IMG/VR virus record: IMGVR_UViG_3300028800_000186
Coordinates: 1-39,966 of that record
Strand: one strand, 5' to 3'
DNA: 39,966 bases
Source of the DNA: a virus
Within the stretch, counting starts at the first letter, position 1. Every line of letters begins with the position of its first letter. Positions 20,200 through 27,595 of this stretch are shown here, piece after piece. The notes beneath the pieces were generated by a model. That model saw only the letters and a program-made list of their open reading frames with translations, made no database searches and was not told the origin of the DNA. The translations under genes were made by a program, and so were the position numbers.

Positions 20200-20247
20200 T
20201 CGGCACTCAATCGAGGCGCCGCATTTCGGCGCCTCTCAGAATGTCGT
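20200..20247 (-). ncRNA. Family B RNA element, copy B7
   Basis: P1 ACGACAUUC / GAGUGCCGA: one U-A pair of the other copies is replaced by C-G (a double compensatory change) while the A-C mismatch is kept. Loop UGA / GAUU, P2 GAGGCGCC / GGCGCCUC, loop GAAAUGC. No convincing gene ends here, so this copy may be in the operon leader. Confidence 0.75.
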
Positions 20248-20606
20248 CATCATCCCGCCGCCATCACCCCGCTTGCTTGCCGTCCTCGCCCTCGATTGGC
20301 GAGATCGCCTAAGCCCATCGTTTCGGATGAGGCCATGGCGCTTGTTCAAGTGGCGGCAAGCCGCGAAAGTGTTAGGTTTGGGTTCGCCCTGGGTGCGCTT
20401 AGATCCTTAGGGCAGGTTGCCGGGTTGTCCGACCAAGAGGCTTTCCGCTTCCGCCCCGTGGGTTGCTGTTGCCTTCTTCGGGGGTACCGGCTTCGTGCTG
20501 CCATCGTGTCTGCGTTGTTTCCGAGTCGCAAGCTCGTCACGACCTGAATATGCGCTTTATCCCGGCCTGCCTCAACAAAATAATGCGTAACGAATGGAAA
20601 TAAATT

Positions 20607-20644
20607 ACGACAAATCCGCGCCAAGTTGGCATGGAACTTGTCGT
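20607..20644. repeat. Nested inverted repeat
   Basis: ACGACAA (20607-20613) and TTGTCGT (20638-20644) enclose a second perfect repeat GCCAA-G-TTGGC (20620-20630). The two-level dyad in an AT-rich stretch fits an operator or cruciform. On the minus strand it overlaps the weak promoter candidate. Confidence 0.5.
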
Positions 20645-20717
20645 GAAAAATTGTAAAGTAATTCAGCGAGTTACGAGAGGCGTCAGTAAACGTGGTTAGA
20701 CGCGCATCTCGGGCTGT

Positions 20718-20787
20718 CCATAGGCCGATATAGCGGCCCTGCTAGTTACCTCTAGAAACACGTCCTAGGGGTAACCAGGGCCTATGG
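20718..20787. terminator. Long imperfect hairpin after polymerase operon
   Basis: GGCCCTG / CAGGGCC and GTTACC / GGTAAC stack into a long hairpin (20735-20782), with CCATAGGCC (20718-20726) and GGCCTATGG (20779-20787) giving an alternative outer pairing that shares bases with the first. Located just after the last gene of the polymerase operon. No T-tract, so termination is uncertain. Confidence 0.4.
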
Positions 20788-20805
20788 AATGGCAGGACGC
20801 CTGCC

Positions 20806-21180
20806 TTAACCGGCGCCGACCAAAGCAGCTGGGGGCCGCGGGATGTTCCGGCAGAGCGGCCGCCATAGGTGCAGGCAGTAGGGATGGAAATTGATGTGGT
20901 CGGCCGGCGGCACATGCAACTGCATAGCCGTCTCGCTGTCCCTAAAAAAGAGGCGCTTGACTTGTTCCATCTCCTCCCATGAGGGGCAGCGCTTTTGGCA
21001 AGAGACGCTGACGTGATCCCATCCCATGCCAACGGAGGCCAGCACTTTGAGAGGTTCGCCAGTAGCGATCGAGGGCACAAGGAAGGCGCCCCACTTATGA
21101 TCACCGAAGCTGCCGCCGAAGAATTGCGCTACCTCAGGGGTGCGCATGCGGTAATGATCCAGGGACGTAAGATCGCGCAT
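20806..21180 (-). CDS. Conserved phage protein (DUF7694-like)
   Basis: 124 aa. Blocks MRDLTSLDHYRMRTPEVAQFFGG, VLASVGMGWDHVSVSCQKRCPSWEEME and HVPPADHINFHPYCLHLWRP are those of a conserved small phage protein family of unknown function; several His/Cys residues (RCPSW, HINFHPYC) could bind metal. The ATG lies 3 nt after the polymerase stop, so it is co-expressed with replication proteins. Confidence 0.75.
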   Translation of the reverse strand: MRDLTSLDHYRMRTPEVAQFFGGSFGDHKWGAFLVPSIATGEPLKVLASVGMGWDHVSVSCQKRCPSWEEMEQVKRLFFRDSETAMQLHVPPADHINFHPYCLHLWRPLCRNIPRPPAALVGAG

Positions 21181-21183
21181 GGC

Positions 21184-23811
21184 TCAAACGGCTCGCTTGG
21201 CAATGGCGCTTCGGCGCCCCGACTCATAGCTGTCGGTCCCGCCGCCGTTCGGGTCGGTTCCGAACCACTCATCGCTGGAGTACTTGCCGATCTCGACCAT
21301 ATCGTACCAGGTATCGCCGACCGAGACCTCGACCTGGATCGGCACATTGACGAACGAGTAGGGCACCTGGAGCATGGTGTCGATCGACTGTTCAATCAGA
21401 TCGTCAAGGCGATCTTCCGGGAAGAGCATCGTAAGATCGTCGTGGATGTTCATGATGGGCTGCAGGTCCCAATCGCCGCATTCCGACATCCGGTTCATCG
21501 CATCGAGGACGATATCGGCCGCGACACCCTGGATAGGCGTATTGAAGATTTGGTTGGACGACAGCGGCGCCCGGCGCCGCCGGCCGGTCATCAATTCGAT
21601 GTAGCCAAGGCGATTGAAGTCGGCGAGGGTCGTATCTTGCCACTTTTTGCTGGCGCTGAACACTTTCCAGAACGCGGCTTGTTGGCGGCCCGCCACATCC
21701 TCGGGAATGCCGAGGCGCTCGCTTACCGTCTTGGGCCAAGCGCCGAAGAATGAGGCGAATACGAAAGCGCCCTTGACGTCATCGCGGAACTTTTTCATGA
21801 CATCTTTGTCATCGACGAACTTGCGACCGCCGATTCGAGCAGGATAGTCCAAGGCGATCCGGCGCGCCCATTCGGCATGGACGTCATAGCGTTCCCACAG
21901 GGCCTTTACGAACACCGGATCGCGCGAAGCCATGGCGATGACCCGGGCCTCGATTTGGCCGTAGTCGATGGCGACCAGCTTGTAGCCAGGGGGCGCCTTG
22001 ACCCCCTTGCGCACCTCTTTGCCCTCGGCGTTGCGCTTGGGGTAGTTCTGCTCGTTCGGCTCCTCGCTCGATAGGCGCCATGTCTCGGCCACCACCGTGT
22101 TGAGGATGGGGTGCATGAGGTCGTCGGGGTAGACGTATTCGCCGCCCGGCAGCATGCCTTGAATGTAGGTGCTATCCAGCTTTGACCACTGGCGCCAATT
22201 CAGCAGCGCCTTGCCCACTGGGTCCTTGAGGTTCTTGAGCACGGCGGCATTGACCGAGTCCGACCCCTTCTTCGTCATGCCCACATCGGCCTTGAGGATA
22301 TCCCGCAAGAGGACGACGTTGTCGGGGCCGGAGCCCGGCTTGAACAAGCGGCCGGTGCGGCGCTTGAACTCGAGTACGGCCGGGCTGCTGAAGATGGTCT
22401 CCTCGGCCGCCGCTACGCGCTTGGAGTACTTATCATGCAAGGCCACGGTGGCCTCAAAGTCCACCGGAACGCCCTTGATCTGCGTAAGGACCACGGTGGG
22501 CACTTGGCGGAGCTTGAGATCATAGGCGCCGTCCAGACCTTCGGCAGCAATCCGCGCCGCAAGCTCATCGAAGACCAGGCGATGGTATTTAGCGTCCATG
22601 CCGTTGTAGGGGAGGATGCGGTCCAAGGGCTCGGCCGCCATGTTCTTCCGATCGACGCGGCTCAATTCCTTGATATCGAGCCCGAAGCAAATCGTTGTCT
22701 GGAACCACAGGGCAAGCGGGTCCTTGCTCTTGCCGACCCGCTCGTCGAGGGTAGCCGCTTGCGTCATCGTATCGTGCCAGGGGCCGCGCCGGATGATATC
22801 GGCGCCGTAGAAGTGCGCGGTCCATTCAAGCTCAAAGGCGAGGTTGTGCACCAGCTTGGGGTTGTCGCTGGTCAGGAAAGTTTTCCAGGCCTCGTCCAGC
22901 ACCAGGCGATCGGCCGAAGACCAACCCGCTTCGCGATGATCCATCGCGAACGCCATCGTGCGATCCGGCAGCGAAACCGCCGCGGTAAGAATGCGGGCGC
23001 CTTCGCGGTAGGGCCGTTTATCCGAGGTTTCATAATCGACCCCGGCGCCATCCCGTCGCCCGCCTGCCTCGTGCAGGAAGGCGGCCACGCGTTCGATGTC
23101 GCCAGCCTTGCGGCCCGTAATGCACTCGACCCCGGCCTTAGCCGCATCGGCGGTATGGACGACCGGCTCCGGCAAGGTGCCGACTTCGTCAAAGGCCCGC
23201 TTGAGGTCGAACGCGAACGCGTGCTCCATCGATGAGCCGTAGTCTCGGGCGCTGTCAACAGAGCGTTTGCGCCCTCGCAGAATCTCAAGCGGGTCTAGCA
23301 TGGGATAGAACCAGCACGTGTGCGTGCCGATACGAACCGGCATCCTGCGGCCTCGCCACTGGCCGATGCCGTTCAGCCCGAGGACCCAATGCAGCGGGAT
23401 GTTGCCCATCCCGAAAATGGCGGTGGGCTGGCTAGCCTCAATATCTTTAGTAACCGACGGCCGGCAGCACTCGACCTCGATTTCCGATGGCTCGCGATCC
23501 TTGGGCGGCCGCGTGCGGACCACATAGTTCCAGCGGATGTACGGCGCCCATTCGGCCGGGATGCGCATGCGGAGGACTCGGCCGTCTTCGCCGGCGAATT
23601 GTCGCCCCGCGGCATCATCATCGGACCCCGGGGCGGCCCCCAGAATGAGGATTGTAGGCTCCTTGGCCCCGGAGGCCGGCATCTTGCCGTGGGCGCATGA
23701 GGCGTTGTCCAAGGGGCATGCGCGGCATTCCATGCGGTGTAGTAGCTCGGTATGCCGGCTGCCGGACTTTACCCGAGTCGAGGTAGGGTCCGGCGTAAAA
23801 AAGAACCCCAT
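21184..23811 (-). CDS. Family A DNA polymerase with N-terminal uracil-DNA-glycosylase-like domain
   Basis: 875 aa. Residues about 25-215 look like a family 4/5 UDG domain: CRACPLDNASC, ILILGAAPGSDDDAAGRQFAGEDGRVLRM, NYVVRTRPPKDREPSEIEVECCRP, AIFGMGNIPLHWVLG. The family's cluster Cys before 'RPP' is Thr here, so cluster and activity are doubtful. A 3'-5' exonuclease domain follows (GVDYETSD, LVHNLAFELEW, YNGMDAKYH). The polymerase domain has motif A (VAIDYGQIEARV), motif B (KGAFVFASFFGAW) and motif C (NIHDDLTML). It is the phage replicative polymerase, downstream of its clamp. The fused domain might scan for uracil or serve only structurally. Confidence 0.93.
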   Translation of the reverse strand: MGFFFTPDPTSTRVKSGSRHTELLHRMECRACPLDNASCAHGKMPASGAKEPTILILGAAPGSDDDAAGRQFAGEDGRVLRMRIPAEWAPYIRWNYVVRTRPPKDREPSEIEVECCRPSVTKDIEASQPTAIFGMGNIPLHWVLGLNGIGQWRGRRMPVRIGTHTCWFYPMLDPLEILRGRKRSVDSARDYGSSMEHAFAFDLKRAFDEVGTLPEPVVHTADAAKAGVECITGRKAGDIERVAAFLHEAGGRRDGAGVDYETSDKRPYREGARILTAAVSLPDRTMAFAMDHREAGWSSADRLVLDEAWKTFLTSDNPKLVHNLAFELEWTAHFYGADIIRRGPWHDTMTQAATLDERVGKSKDPLALWFQTTICFGLDIKELSRVDRKNMAAEPLDRILPYNGMDAKYHRLVFDELAARIAAEGLDGAYDLKLRQVPTVVLTQIKGVPVDFEATVALHDKYSKRVAAAEETIFSSPAVLEFKRRTGRLFKPGSGPDNVVLLRDILKADVGMTKKGSDSVNAAVLKNLKDPVGKALLNWRQWSKLDSTYIQGMLPGGEYVYPDDLMHPILNTVVAETWRLSSEEPNEQNYPKRNAEGKEVRKGVKAPPGYKLVAIDYGQIEARVIAMASRDPVFVKALWERYDVHAEWARRIALDYPARIGGRKFVDDKDVMKKFRDDVKGAFVFASFFGAWPKTVSERLGIPEDVAGRQQAAFWKVFSASKKWQDTTLADFNRLGYIELMTGRRRRAPLSSNQIFNTPIQGVAADIVLDAMNRMSECGDWDLQPIMNIHDDLTMLFPEDRLDDLIEQSIDTMLQVPYSFVNVPIQVEVSVGDTWYDMVEIGKYSSDEWFGTDPNGGGTDSYESGRRSAIAKRAV

Positions 23812-23819
23812 AAGGAAGG

Positions 23820-24878
23820 TTACTCCGACCCCGAGATCCCAGCTATAAGGTAGACGAAATCCTCACCGCCAAAAAATACGAGCGCATCCGCCAGGACCAC
23901 CATGCGATCGACGTGCTTCAAGCCGCGCTTGGCCAGCGCCGGATTGAATGTGAGCCGGGCCGGCGGGCACTCATGTTCCAGGGCAACGCTGTCCCGCTCT
24001 ACCTCGGCATGCGATCCTTTGGCGGACAGCCGCGCCATCTTGGCCTGGACCTCGATTACGGCGCGGGGCGGCTGAACATCGGCGAGTACGGTAAGCGCCC
24101 GCTCTAGCGCCGGTTCCAGGCCTTGTGGGACGGCGACCGCGTTATTCCAGTTTTCATCCGTCACGTAGCGGCTGATGACCGTCTCGAAATCCTTGGGCGA
24201 TGAGACCTCGACCAGGCGGCCGAAGAGGCGCACGTCGTTCTCGGTCTCGACCATGATGTCGTTCTCGGACAGATCAACCTTGACGCCGGCCGAGCCAAGT
24301 CGTACGAGTTGCTGGCAGAAGGGCGTCGGCGCGATGAAGCGGCCTTCAGGCATGCCTTCCGGCGCATTGAGGATGGCGCGTGTTACGGTCTTGCTGTCGG
24401 TAGCGTAGATGGCGAGAGTGCCGGCGGCTATGATGAACGTTACGCCCATGTGCTCCGGCATAGCCGGATCATCGCCAACCGAGATCAGAACGCGCTCCAG
24501 CGCTGTGATGACCTCAGGCCCCCATATCGGCGGCTCTTCGCTTCGCCATTCCGGCTGCCATAGCGAACGATCAGCCGGGATTACAGCGAGCTTGAGCACG
24601 GCGCCCGCGGCCTTGAGCTTGGCTTCGCCGTTCTCGCCCATGTCCAGCGATATTTCGGCGGCACGAGATTGCCCAAGGACACCGAGCAGCGAGGCGCCAT
24701 GCACGGCGCCGGTAACGTCCGACTCAAACGGTAGCTCAAGCCCGATGATGTCGTTGTAGGCATGGATCGTTTGGCCCATGAGCCAGAAGTGCGTAAGGCC
24801 GGGCACCAACTCTTTGTTGGCCAGGGCCGGCGATAGCGTTTGCAGAATGGCCAGCAATTCGGTGCGTTGCGCTTTCAT
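23820..24878 (-). CDS. Sliding clamp, DnaN-like beta clamp
   Basis: 352 aa, close to the about 366 aa of bacterial beta. The N-terminus (RTELLAILQTLSPALANKELVPGLTHFWLMGQTIHAYNDIIGLELPF) follows the DnaN pattern of helix, loop, and strand carrying 'D-x-x-x-x-I/L'. The rest alternates strand and helix as in three-domain clamps (e.g. DFETVISRYVTDEN, MVVLADALVFFGGEDFVYLIAG at the end). It should ring DNA and tether the polymerase encoded 8 nt downstream, loaded by the AAA+ protein at 30370. Sequence similarity is remote; order and context support it. Confidence 0.75.
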   Translation of the reverse strand: MKAQRTELLAILQTLSPALANKELVPGLTHFWLMGQTIHAYNDIIGLELPFESDVTGAVHGASLLGVLGQSRAAEISLDMGENGEAKLKAAGAVLKLAVIPADRSLWQPEWRSEEPPIWGPEVITALERVLISVGDDPAMPEHMGVTFIIAAGTLAIYATDSKTVTRAILNAPEGMPEGRFIAPTPFCQQLVRLGSAGVKVDLSENDIMVETENDVRLFGRLVEVSSPKDFETVISRYVTDENWNNAVAVPQGLEPALERALTVLADVQPPRAVIEVQAKMARLSAKGSHAEVERDSVALEHECPPARLTFNPALAKRGLKHVDRMVVLADALVFFGGEDFVYLIAGISGSE

Positions 24879-24885
24879 TTGGCGG

Positions 24886-24963
24886 CTCCCTGCCTCATGC
24901 GAAAAGAGGGCGGCATGGGCGCCGCCCTCCTCTCAACGCATACGGTAGGCCGCCGGCAGGGAG
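24886..24963 (-). terminator. Long leader hairpin with intrinsic-terminator core
   Basis: Minus strand: outer CUCCCUGCC / GGCAGGGAG (24963-24955 with 24894-24886), inner AUGCG / CGCAU, and a core GAGGGCGGC / GCCGCCCUC (24929-24906) followed by UUUUC. The core plus U-run is a plausible intrinsic terminator or attenuator between the 24965 gene and the clamp gene. Confidence 0.5.
24934..24948 (-). promoter_or_regulatory. Candidate phage promoter motif
   Basis: CTACCGTATGCGTTG on the minus strand resembles CCCGTATGCTTTG found at the divergent promoters. It is about 55 nt upstream of the clamp start, inside the leader hairpin. Weaker than the 29.04 and 30.00 kb copies. Confidence 0.35.
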
Positions 24964-24964
24964 A

Positions 24965-25546
24965 TCAGGCGATGGCGCCGCCCGGCCACTTGCCCTGCTC
25001 CTGCAGCACGAAGATGAACTGCCGGCAGAAGGCCCGGGCCGATCGGATATAGGTCGGCGACGGATCGAAGCCGGACGCCTGGAGCTTGGTCTGCAGCTCG
25101 GCCTCGGTGGTATTCGGGTTCTTGATCATGACAGCGTGGATCGCCTTCGTCATCTTCCCGCGGCCGGACCCGCCCTCGCCCTTGGCCTTGGCGGCCTTCG
25201 GCGCGGCCGTCTTCGCCGCCGCCTTGGGCGCAGCCTTGGGAGCGGCGGTCTTGGCCGCAGCCGTCTTCGCCGCCACCTTGGGGCGACCGGGCGCCGGATC
25301 GGGGGCGATCCCCTCGGCCGGGGCATCCGGGAAAGGCTGCAGCGGCTGGCCCGCGAGCATCGCTTTCGTCGCGGCATTCACCCAGTCGTTCGCCGGCTTG
25401 CCGAGGCCTTCCCATTCCTCGTCCGACACGACGTCCTTGGTGCTGAACGCCGTGACGACCTTGGCCAGGAACGCATCTCGCGTCTCGCCGACCTTCCGCT
25501 TGACCTTGGATACTTTGATGATCGCCTTTTCGATATTGGTGGGCAT
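24965..25546 (-). CDS. Basic linker protein with histone-H1-like Ala/Lys/Pro segment
   Basis: 193 aa. N-terminal 75 residues are alpha-helical (EKAIIKVSKVKRKVGETRDAF...). Residues about 75-125 are an Ala/Lys/Pro-rich repeat (KTAAAKTAAPKAAPKAAAKT) like the tail of H1-type DNA-binding proteins. The C-terminal 60 residues (KAIHAVMIKNPNTTEAELQTKLQASGFDPSPTYIRSARAF) look like a winged helix. A DNA-binding or nucleoid role is likely but unproven. A TTGACA box and operator-like repeat precede it. Confidence 0.7.
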   Translation of the reverse strand: MPTNIEKAIIKVSKVKRKVGETRDAFLAKVVTAFSTKDVVSDEEWEGLGKPANDWVNAATKAMLAGQPLQPFPDAPAEGIAPDPAPGRPKVAAKTAAAKTAAPKAAPKAAAKTAAPKAAKAKGEGGSGRGKMTKAIHAVMIKNPNTTEAELQTKLQASGFDPSPTYIRSARAFCRQFIFVLQEQGKWPGGAIA

Positions 25547-25580
25547 GTGCTTTTCCTCTCAGGAGTTTAGTGGTTGGAAA

Positions 25581-25628
25581 CAAGTCATACGGGATGACGT
25601 ACTAAATGCACCTATCCCGTAATGTCAA
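25581..25628 (-). promoter_or_regulatory. Sigma70-type promoter with inverted-repeat operator
   Basis: Minus strand: perfect -35 TTGACA (25628-25623), then TTTAGT about 16 nt on as a poor -10. The inverted repeat TACGGGAT ... ATCCCGTA (25614-25621 and 25588-25595) brackets the -10, typical of a repressor site. The inner arm runs into CCCGTATGACTTG (25593-25581), similar to the phage motif at 29.04 and 30.00 kb. It lies 35-80 nt upstream of the 25546 start codon. Confidence 0.55.
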
Positions 25629-25642
25629 GGGAAAATACGAGA

Positions 25643-26224
25643 TTATCGAGTTGCGGCGCTGTTCGTTAGGAACCGCCGCACGACATCGAAAATGTCGCTC
25701 GACAGATTGATGCCGGTGATCCGGCAAACCCGTTCGTTCGGCGTCTCGCGCGTGCCATCTTCCTTGCGGTACGGCGTATTCATGAAGCCGCTAGATAGGG
25801 CTTTCAGCAAGACGAGCGCTTCAAGCGGGGCGTCGAGCAGCAAGGCCGCCACATCGGCGGCTTCGTTGTGCGGCTCCATCACGCTGTCGAAAAAGGTGTC
25901 GGGCGAATCGGATAGCTCGGACACCGGCACCTCGTTCAGGCGCCCGCGGTTGCGAGCCAGATCGGTAATGTGATTGCTGAATGTGCGCTGAACCAGCGCC
26001 ATGAAATGCTTCTGGTTGGTGGTCTCGTACTTGGCGGCAATCTTGCTGTAGCAGAGATAGCCGTCTTGGATGAGGTCGTCCAGCTGATACCAGGAAGCGA
26101 CGCGCCAGTAGTTTTGCCGGGCGGTATTGACGATCCAGCCGCGCAAGCCTCGATCGAGCTTGTCGTCTCCGACGAGAACGGCTGTCGGGCGAGGCGGCGC
26201 CTTGCTTGTTGATTGGGTTTTCAT
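25643..26224 (-). CDS. Phage sigma-70-like RNA polymerase factor
   Basis: 193 aa. Residues about 28-95 match sigma region 2: LRGWIVNTARQNYWRVASWYQLDDLIQDGYLCYSKIAAKYE then FMALVQRTFSNHITDLARNRGR, with the D-D-L-x-Q-D/E-G core polymerase-binding helix and an R-rich -10 recognition helix. The C-terminal part (PLEALVLLKALSSGFMN ... NERVCRITGINLSSDIFDVVRRFL) could be a degenerate region 4. It would redirect host RNA polymerase to phage promoters, possibly the CCCGTATG motif. GGGGA precedes the ATG. Confidence 0.75.
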   Translation of the reverse strand: MKTQSTSKAPPRPTAVLVGDDKLDRGLRGWIVNTARQNYWRVASWYQLDDLIQDGYLCYSKIAAKYETTNQKHFMALVQRTFSNHITDLARNRGRLNEVPVSELSDSPDTFFDSVMEPHNEAADVAALLLDAPLEALVLLKALSSGFMNTPYRKEDGTRETPNERVCRITGINLSSDIFDVVRRFLTNSAATR

Positions 26225-26375
26225 GTTCGTTTCCCCACAAAAGTTTTCGTATGCGAGAGAATGGCCGCCAGCCTGAAATCACCCGAGGCGGCCGGGTCGG
26301 GGTAGCCCGGAGGAAACCGGCCCGCTGGTGAGGCGGGCGGGCGAGGCGTACAGGCACACGCCTTAGCGGCACAAC
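26225..26375 (-). other. GC-rich structured leader of the sigma-like gene
   Basis: 151 nt between primase and the sigma-like gene. Contains GGCGU/ACGCC and GGCCGG/CCGGCC hairpins on the minus strand, but no hammerhead core and none of the family B or C signatures. No gene or clear promoter seen. Confidence 0.4.
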
Positions 26376-27395
26376 CTAGCGATTGCGTACGGCGTCCGCA
26401 ACCTGTTTTAATGCCGGCTTCGTAAACTCCGCAGGATCGTCAAATCCGTTAGGAACAAGAGCCTTCCGCAAGCCAAGCGATTGCATGCGCGGCCCCATGC
26501 GCACAGTATCCAGCAAGGCGTCACGATCGAGGATCAAGGCCCGGTGCTTGTAGCGAGGGCTGATCTTCATGAGCAATTCGTACTGTACATCGCTCATCCG
26601 CTTGCCGAACAGGCATGTGCCGTGCACGCCGATGCCTCGCCCGAAGAAATCCATTCGTAAGCCATCAAGTGGCCCCTCGCCGATCAACAGCACGTCGCCG
26701 CCCGTCAGCTTGTCGTAATTCAGGAGGCAATCCGAGATGGCGCGCAGGGCTTGCGGCGTGCCGGACTCTTTTGCTTTTTCGGCATCTGTGCTGAGAGTGT
26801 CGTAACGAAGCGTTTCGGATTGCAGCACCGATCGGCCAGTCCAAGTTACCAGCACGCCGTCCATTTCGATCGGAATGACAATCCTATAACGGAAGCGCCC
26901 GCGAATGGTACACCGAAGTCCGTAATGCTCGGCAAGCTGAAGCGCTGCGAGGCGCCCATAGCCTCGGCTGTGCTCTAAGTAATCGACGAAGCGGCGACCA
27001 ATGCCTCGATCTTCAAGCGGGATGATGTCTTCGGTAAAGGCGATAGTGCGCGGCGCCAGCGCCTCGACCTTGGGCTTGCTCAGCATTTGTCGTACAGAGG
27101 TACCAAAGTCGTCAGGAAGGTCTACGCCAGCATTGTCGCCGGCAAGGCGTGAGGCTTCGGCAAACGAATAGCCGAGCAAGGCTTGAATAAGGCGGTGGGG
27201 CTTGCCGCCTCTATGGCTGGAATTGCGCCAGCATCCCCAAGCGCCGCTTATAAGGGACAAGCCTAGGTGGCGCCCCTGGTCGGCCGATCCGCAGAAAGGG
27301 CAGTGGATGACGATATTGCCGCGGGCGACGTTCTCGCCTCGATCGCTGTAGGCGATCCGGTGGCTTTTGACAAAGCGCAGCCATTCAAATCTCAC
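26376..27395 (-). CDS. DnaG-like DNA primase
   Basis: 339 aa. Zinc ribbon C32-x2-C35 ... C55-x5-H61 (HCPFCGSADQGRHLGLSL then WGCWRNSSH). The TOPRIM core is VLLIGEGPLDGLRM (E-G-P-x-D) with ALILDRDALLD (D-x-D). An intervening basic catalytic N-terminal region (RFRYRIVIPI) matches the RNA polymerase domain. It makes RNA primers for lagging-strand synthesis with the DnaB-like helicase two genes upstream. Shorter than bacterial DnaG, as it lacks the C-terminal helicase-binding domain. Start overlaps the upstream stop (ATGA). Confidence 0.88.
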   Translation of the reverse strand: MRFEWLRFVKSHRIAYSDRGENVARGNIVIHCPFCGSADQGRHLGLSLISGAWGCWRNSSHRGGKPHRLIQALLGYSFAEASRLAGDNAGVDLPDDFGTSVRQMLSKPKVEALAPRTIAFTEDIIPLEDRGIGRRFVDYLEHSRGYGRLAALQLAEHYGLRCTIRGRFRYRIVIPIEMDGVLVTWTGRSVLQSETLRYDTLSTDAEKAKESGTPQALRAISDCLLNYDKLTGGDVLLIGEGPLDGLRMDFFGRGIGVHGTCLFGKRMSDVQYELLMKISPRYKHRALILDRDALLDTVRMGPRMQSLGLRKALVPNGFDDPAEFTKPALKQVADAVRNR

Positions 27396-27595
27396 GATGG
27401 CCTCATCGCCTGGTACAGCGCCTCGCGCGTCAAGAGGATCGCTCCGTTCTGGTCCGTGATGATATCAGGCAAGATGAGGCCGGCAAAGTAGGCGCCGGTG
27501 GCGTAGACAAGCGCCCCGCGCAGCGTCGCGTGAGTGGATTTGGATGTAGCTGTTTGGTCAAATCCAATCCGCTGGTAGTAGAGAATGACTTTCAC
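27392..27595 (-). CDS. Small hypothetical protein between helicase and primase
   Basis: 67 aa: MKVILYYQRIGFDQTATSKS, then a helical/hydrophobic middle (LRGALVYATGAYFAGLILPD). Overlaps both neighbours by ATGA-type junctions, so it is in the replisome operon. Possible helicase-primase adaptor, purely by position. Confidence 0.6.
   Translation of the reverse strand: MKVILYYQRIGFDQTATSKSTHATLRGALVYATGAYFAGLILPDIITDQNGAILLTREALYQAMRPS

Larger units (their letters stand above)
20248..20805. other. Non-coding region between polymerase operon and small-gene operon
   Basis: 558 nt without a supportable gene. Open frames on both strands lack ribosome sites or family features. The middle (20560-20690) is AT-richer than the surroundings. 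It holds the nested inverted repeat at 20607-20644 and the long structured element at 20718-20787. Any promoter for the 20.15-11.87 kb operon should lie here; TTGGCG with a TAATTT/TATTTC box on the minus strand near 20602-20630 is a weak candidate. Confidence 0.55.

Noticed and set aside
16629-20247. Family B repeats as a CRISPR array or as ordinary intrinsic terminators
   Set aside because: Units are separated by genes of different length, not spacers, and there is no U-run after the stem. Conserved loop, mismatch and flanks go beyond what a terminator needs.
20296-20624. Open frames on both strands (83 and 92 codons) in the 20.25-20.8 kb gap
   Set aside because: No ribosome site, unusual amino-acid composition (strings of Arg/Gln or Cys), no recognisable family.
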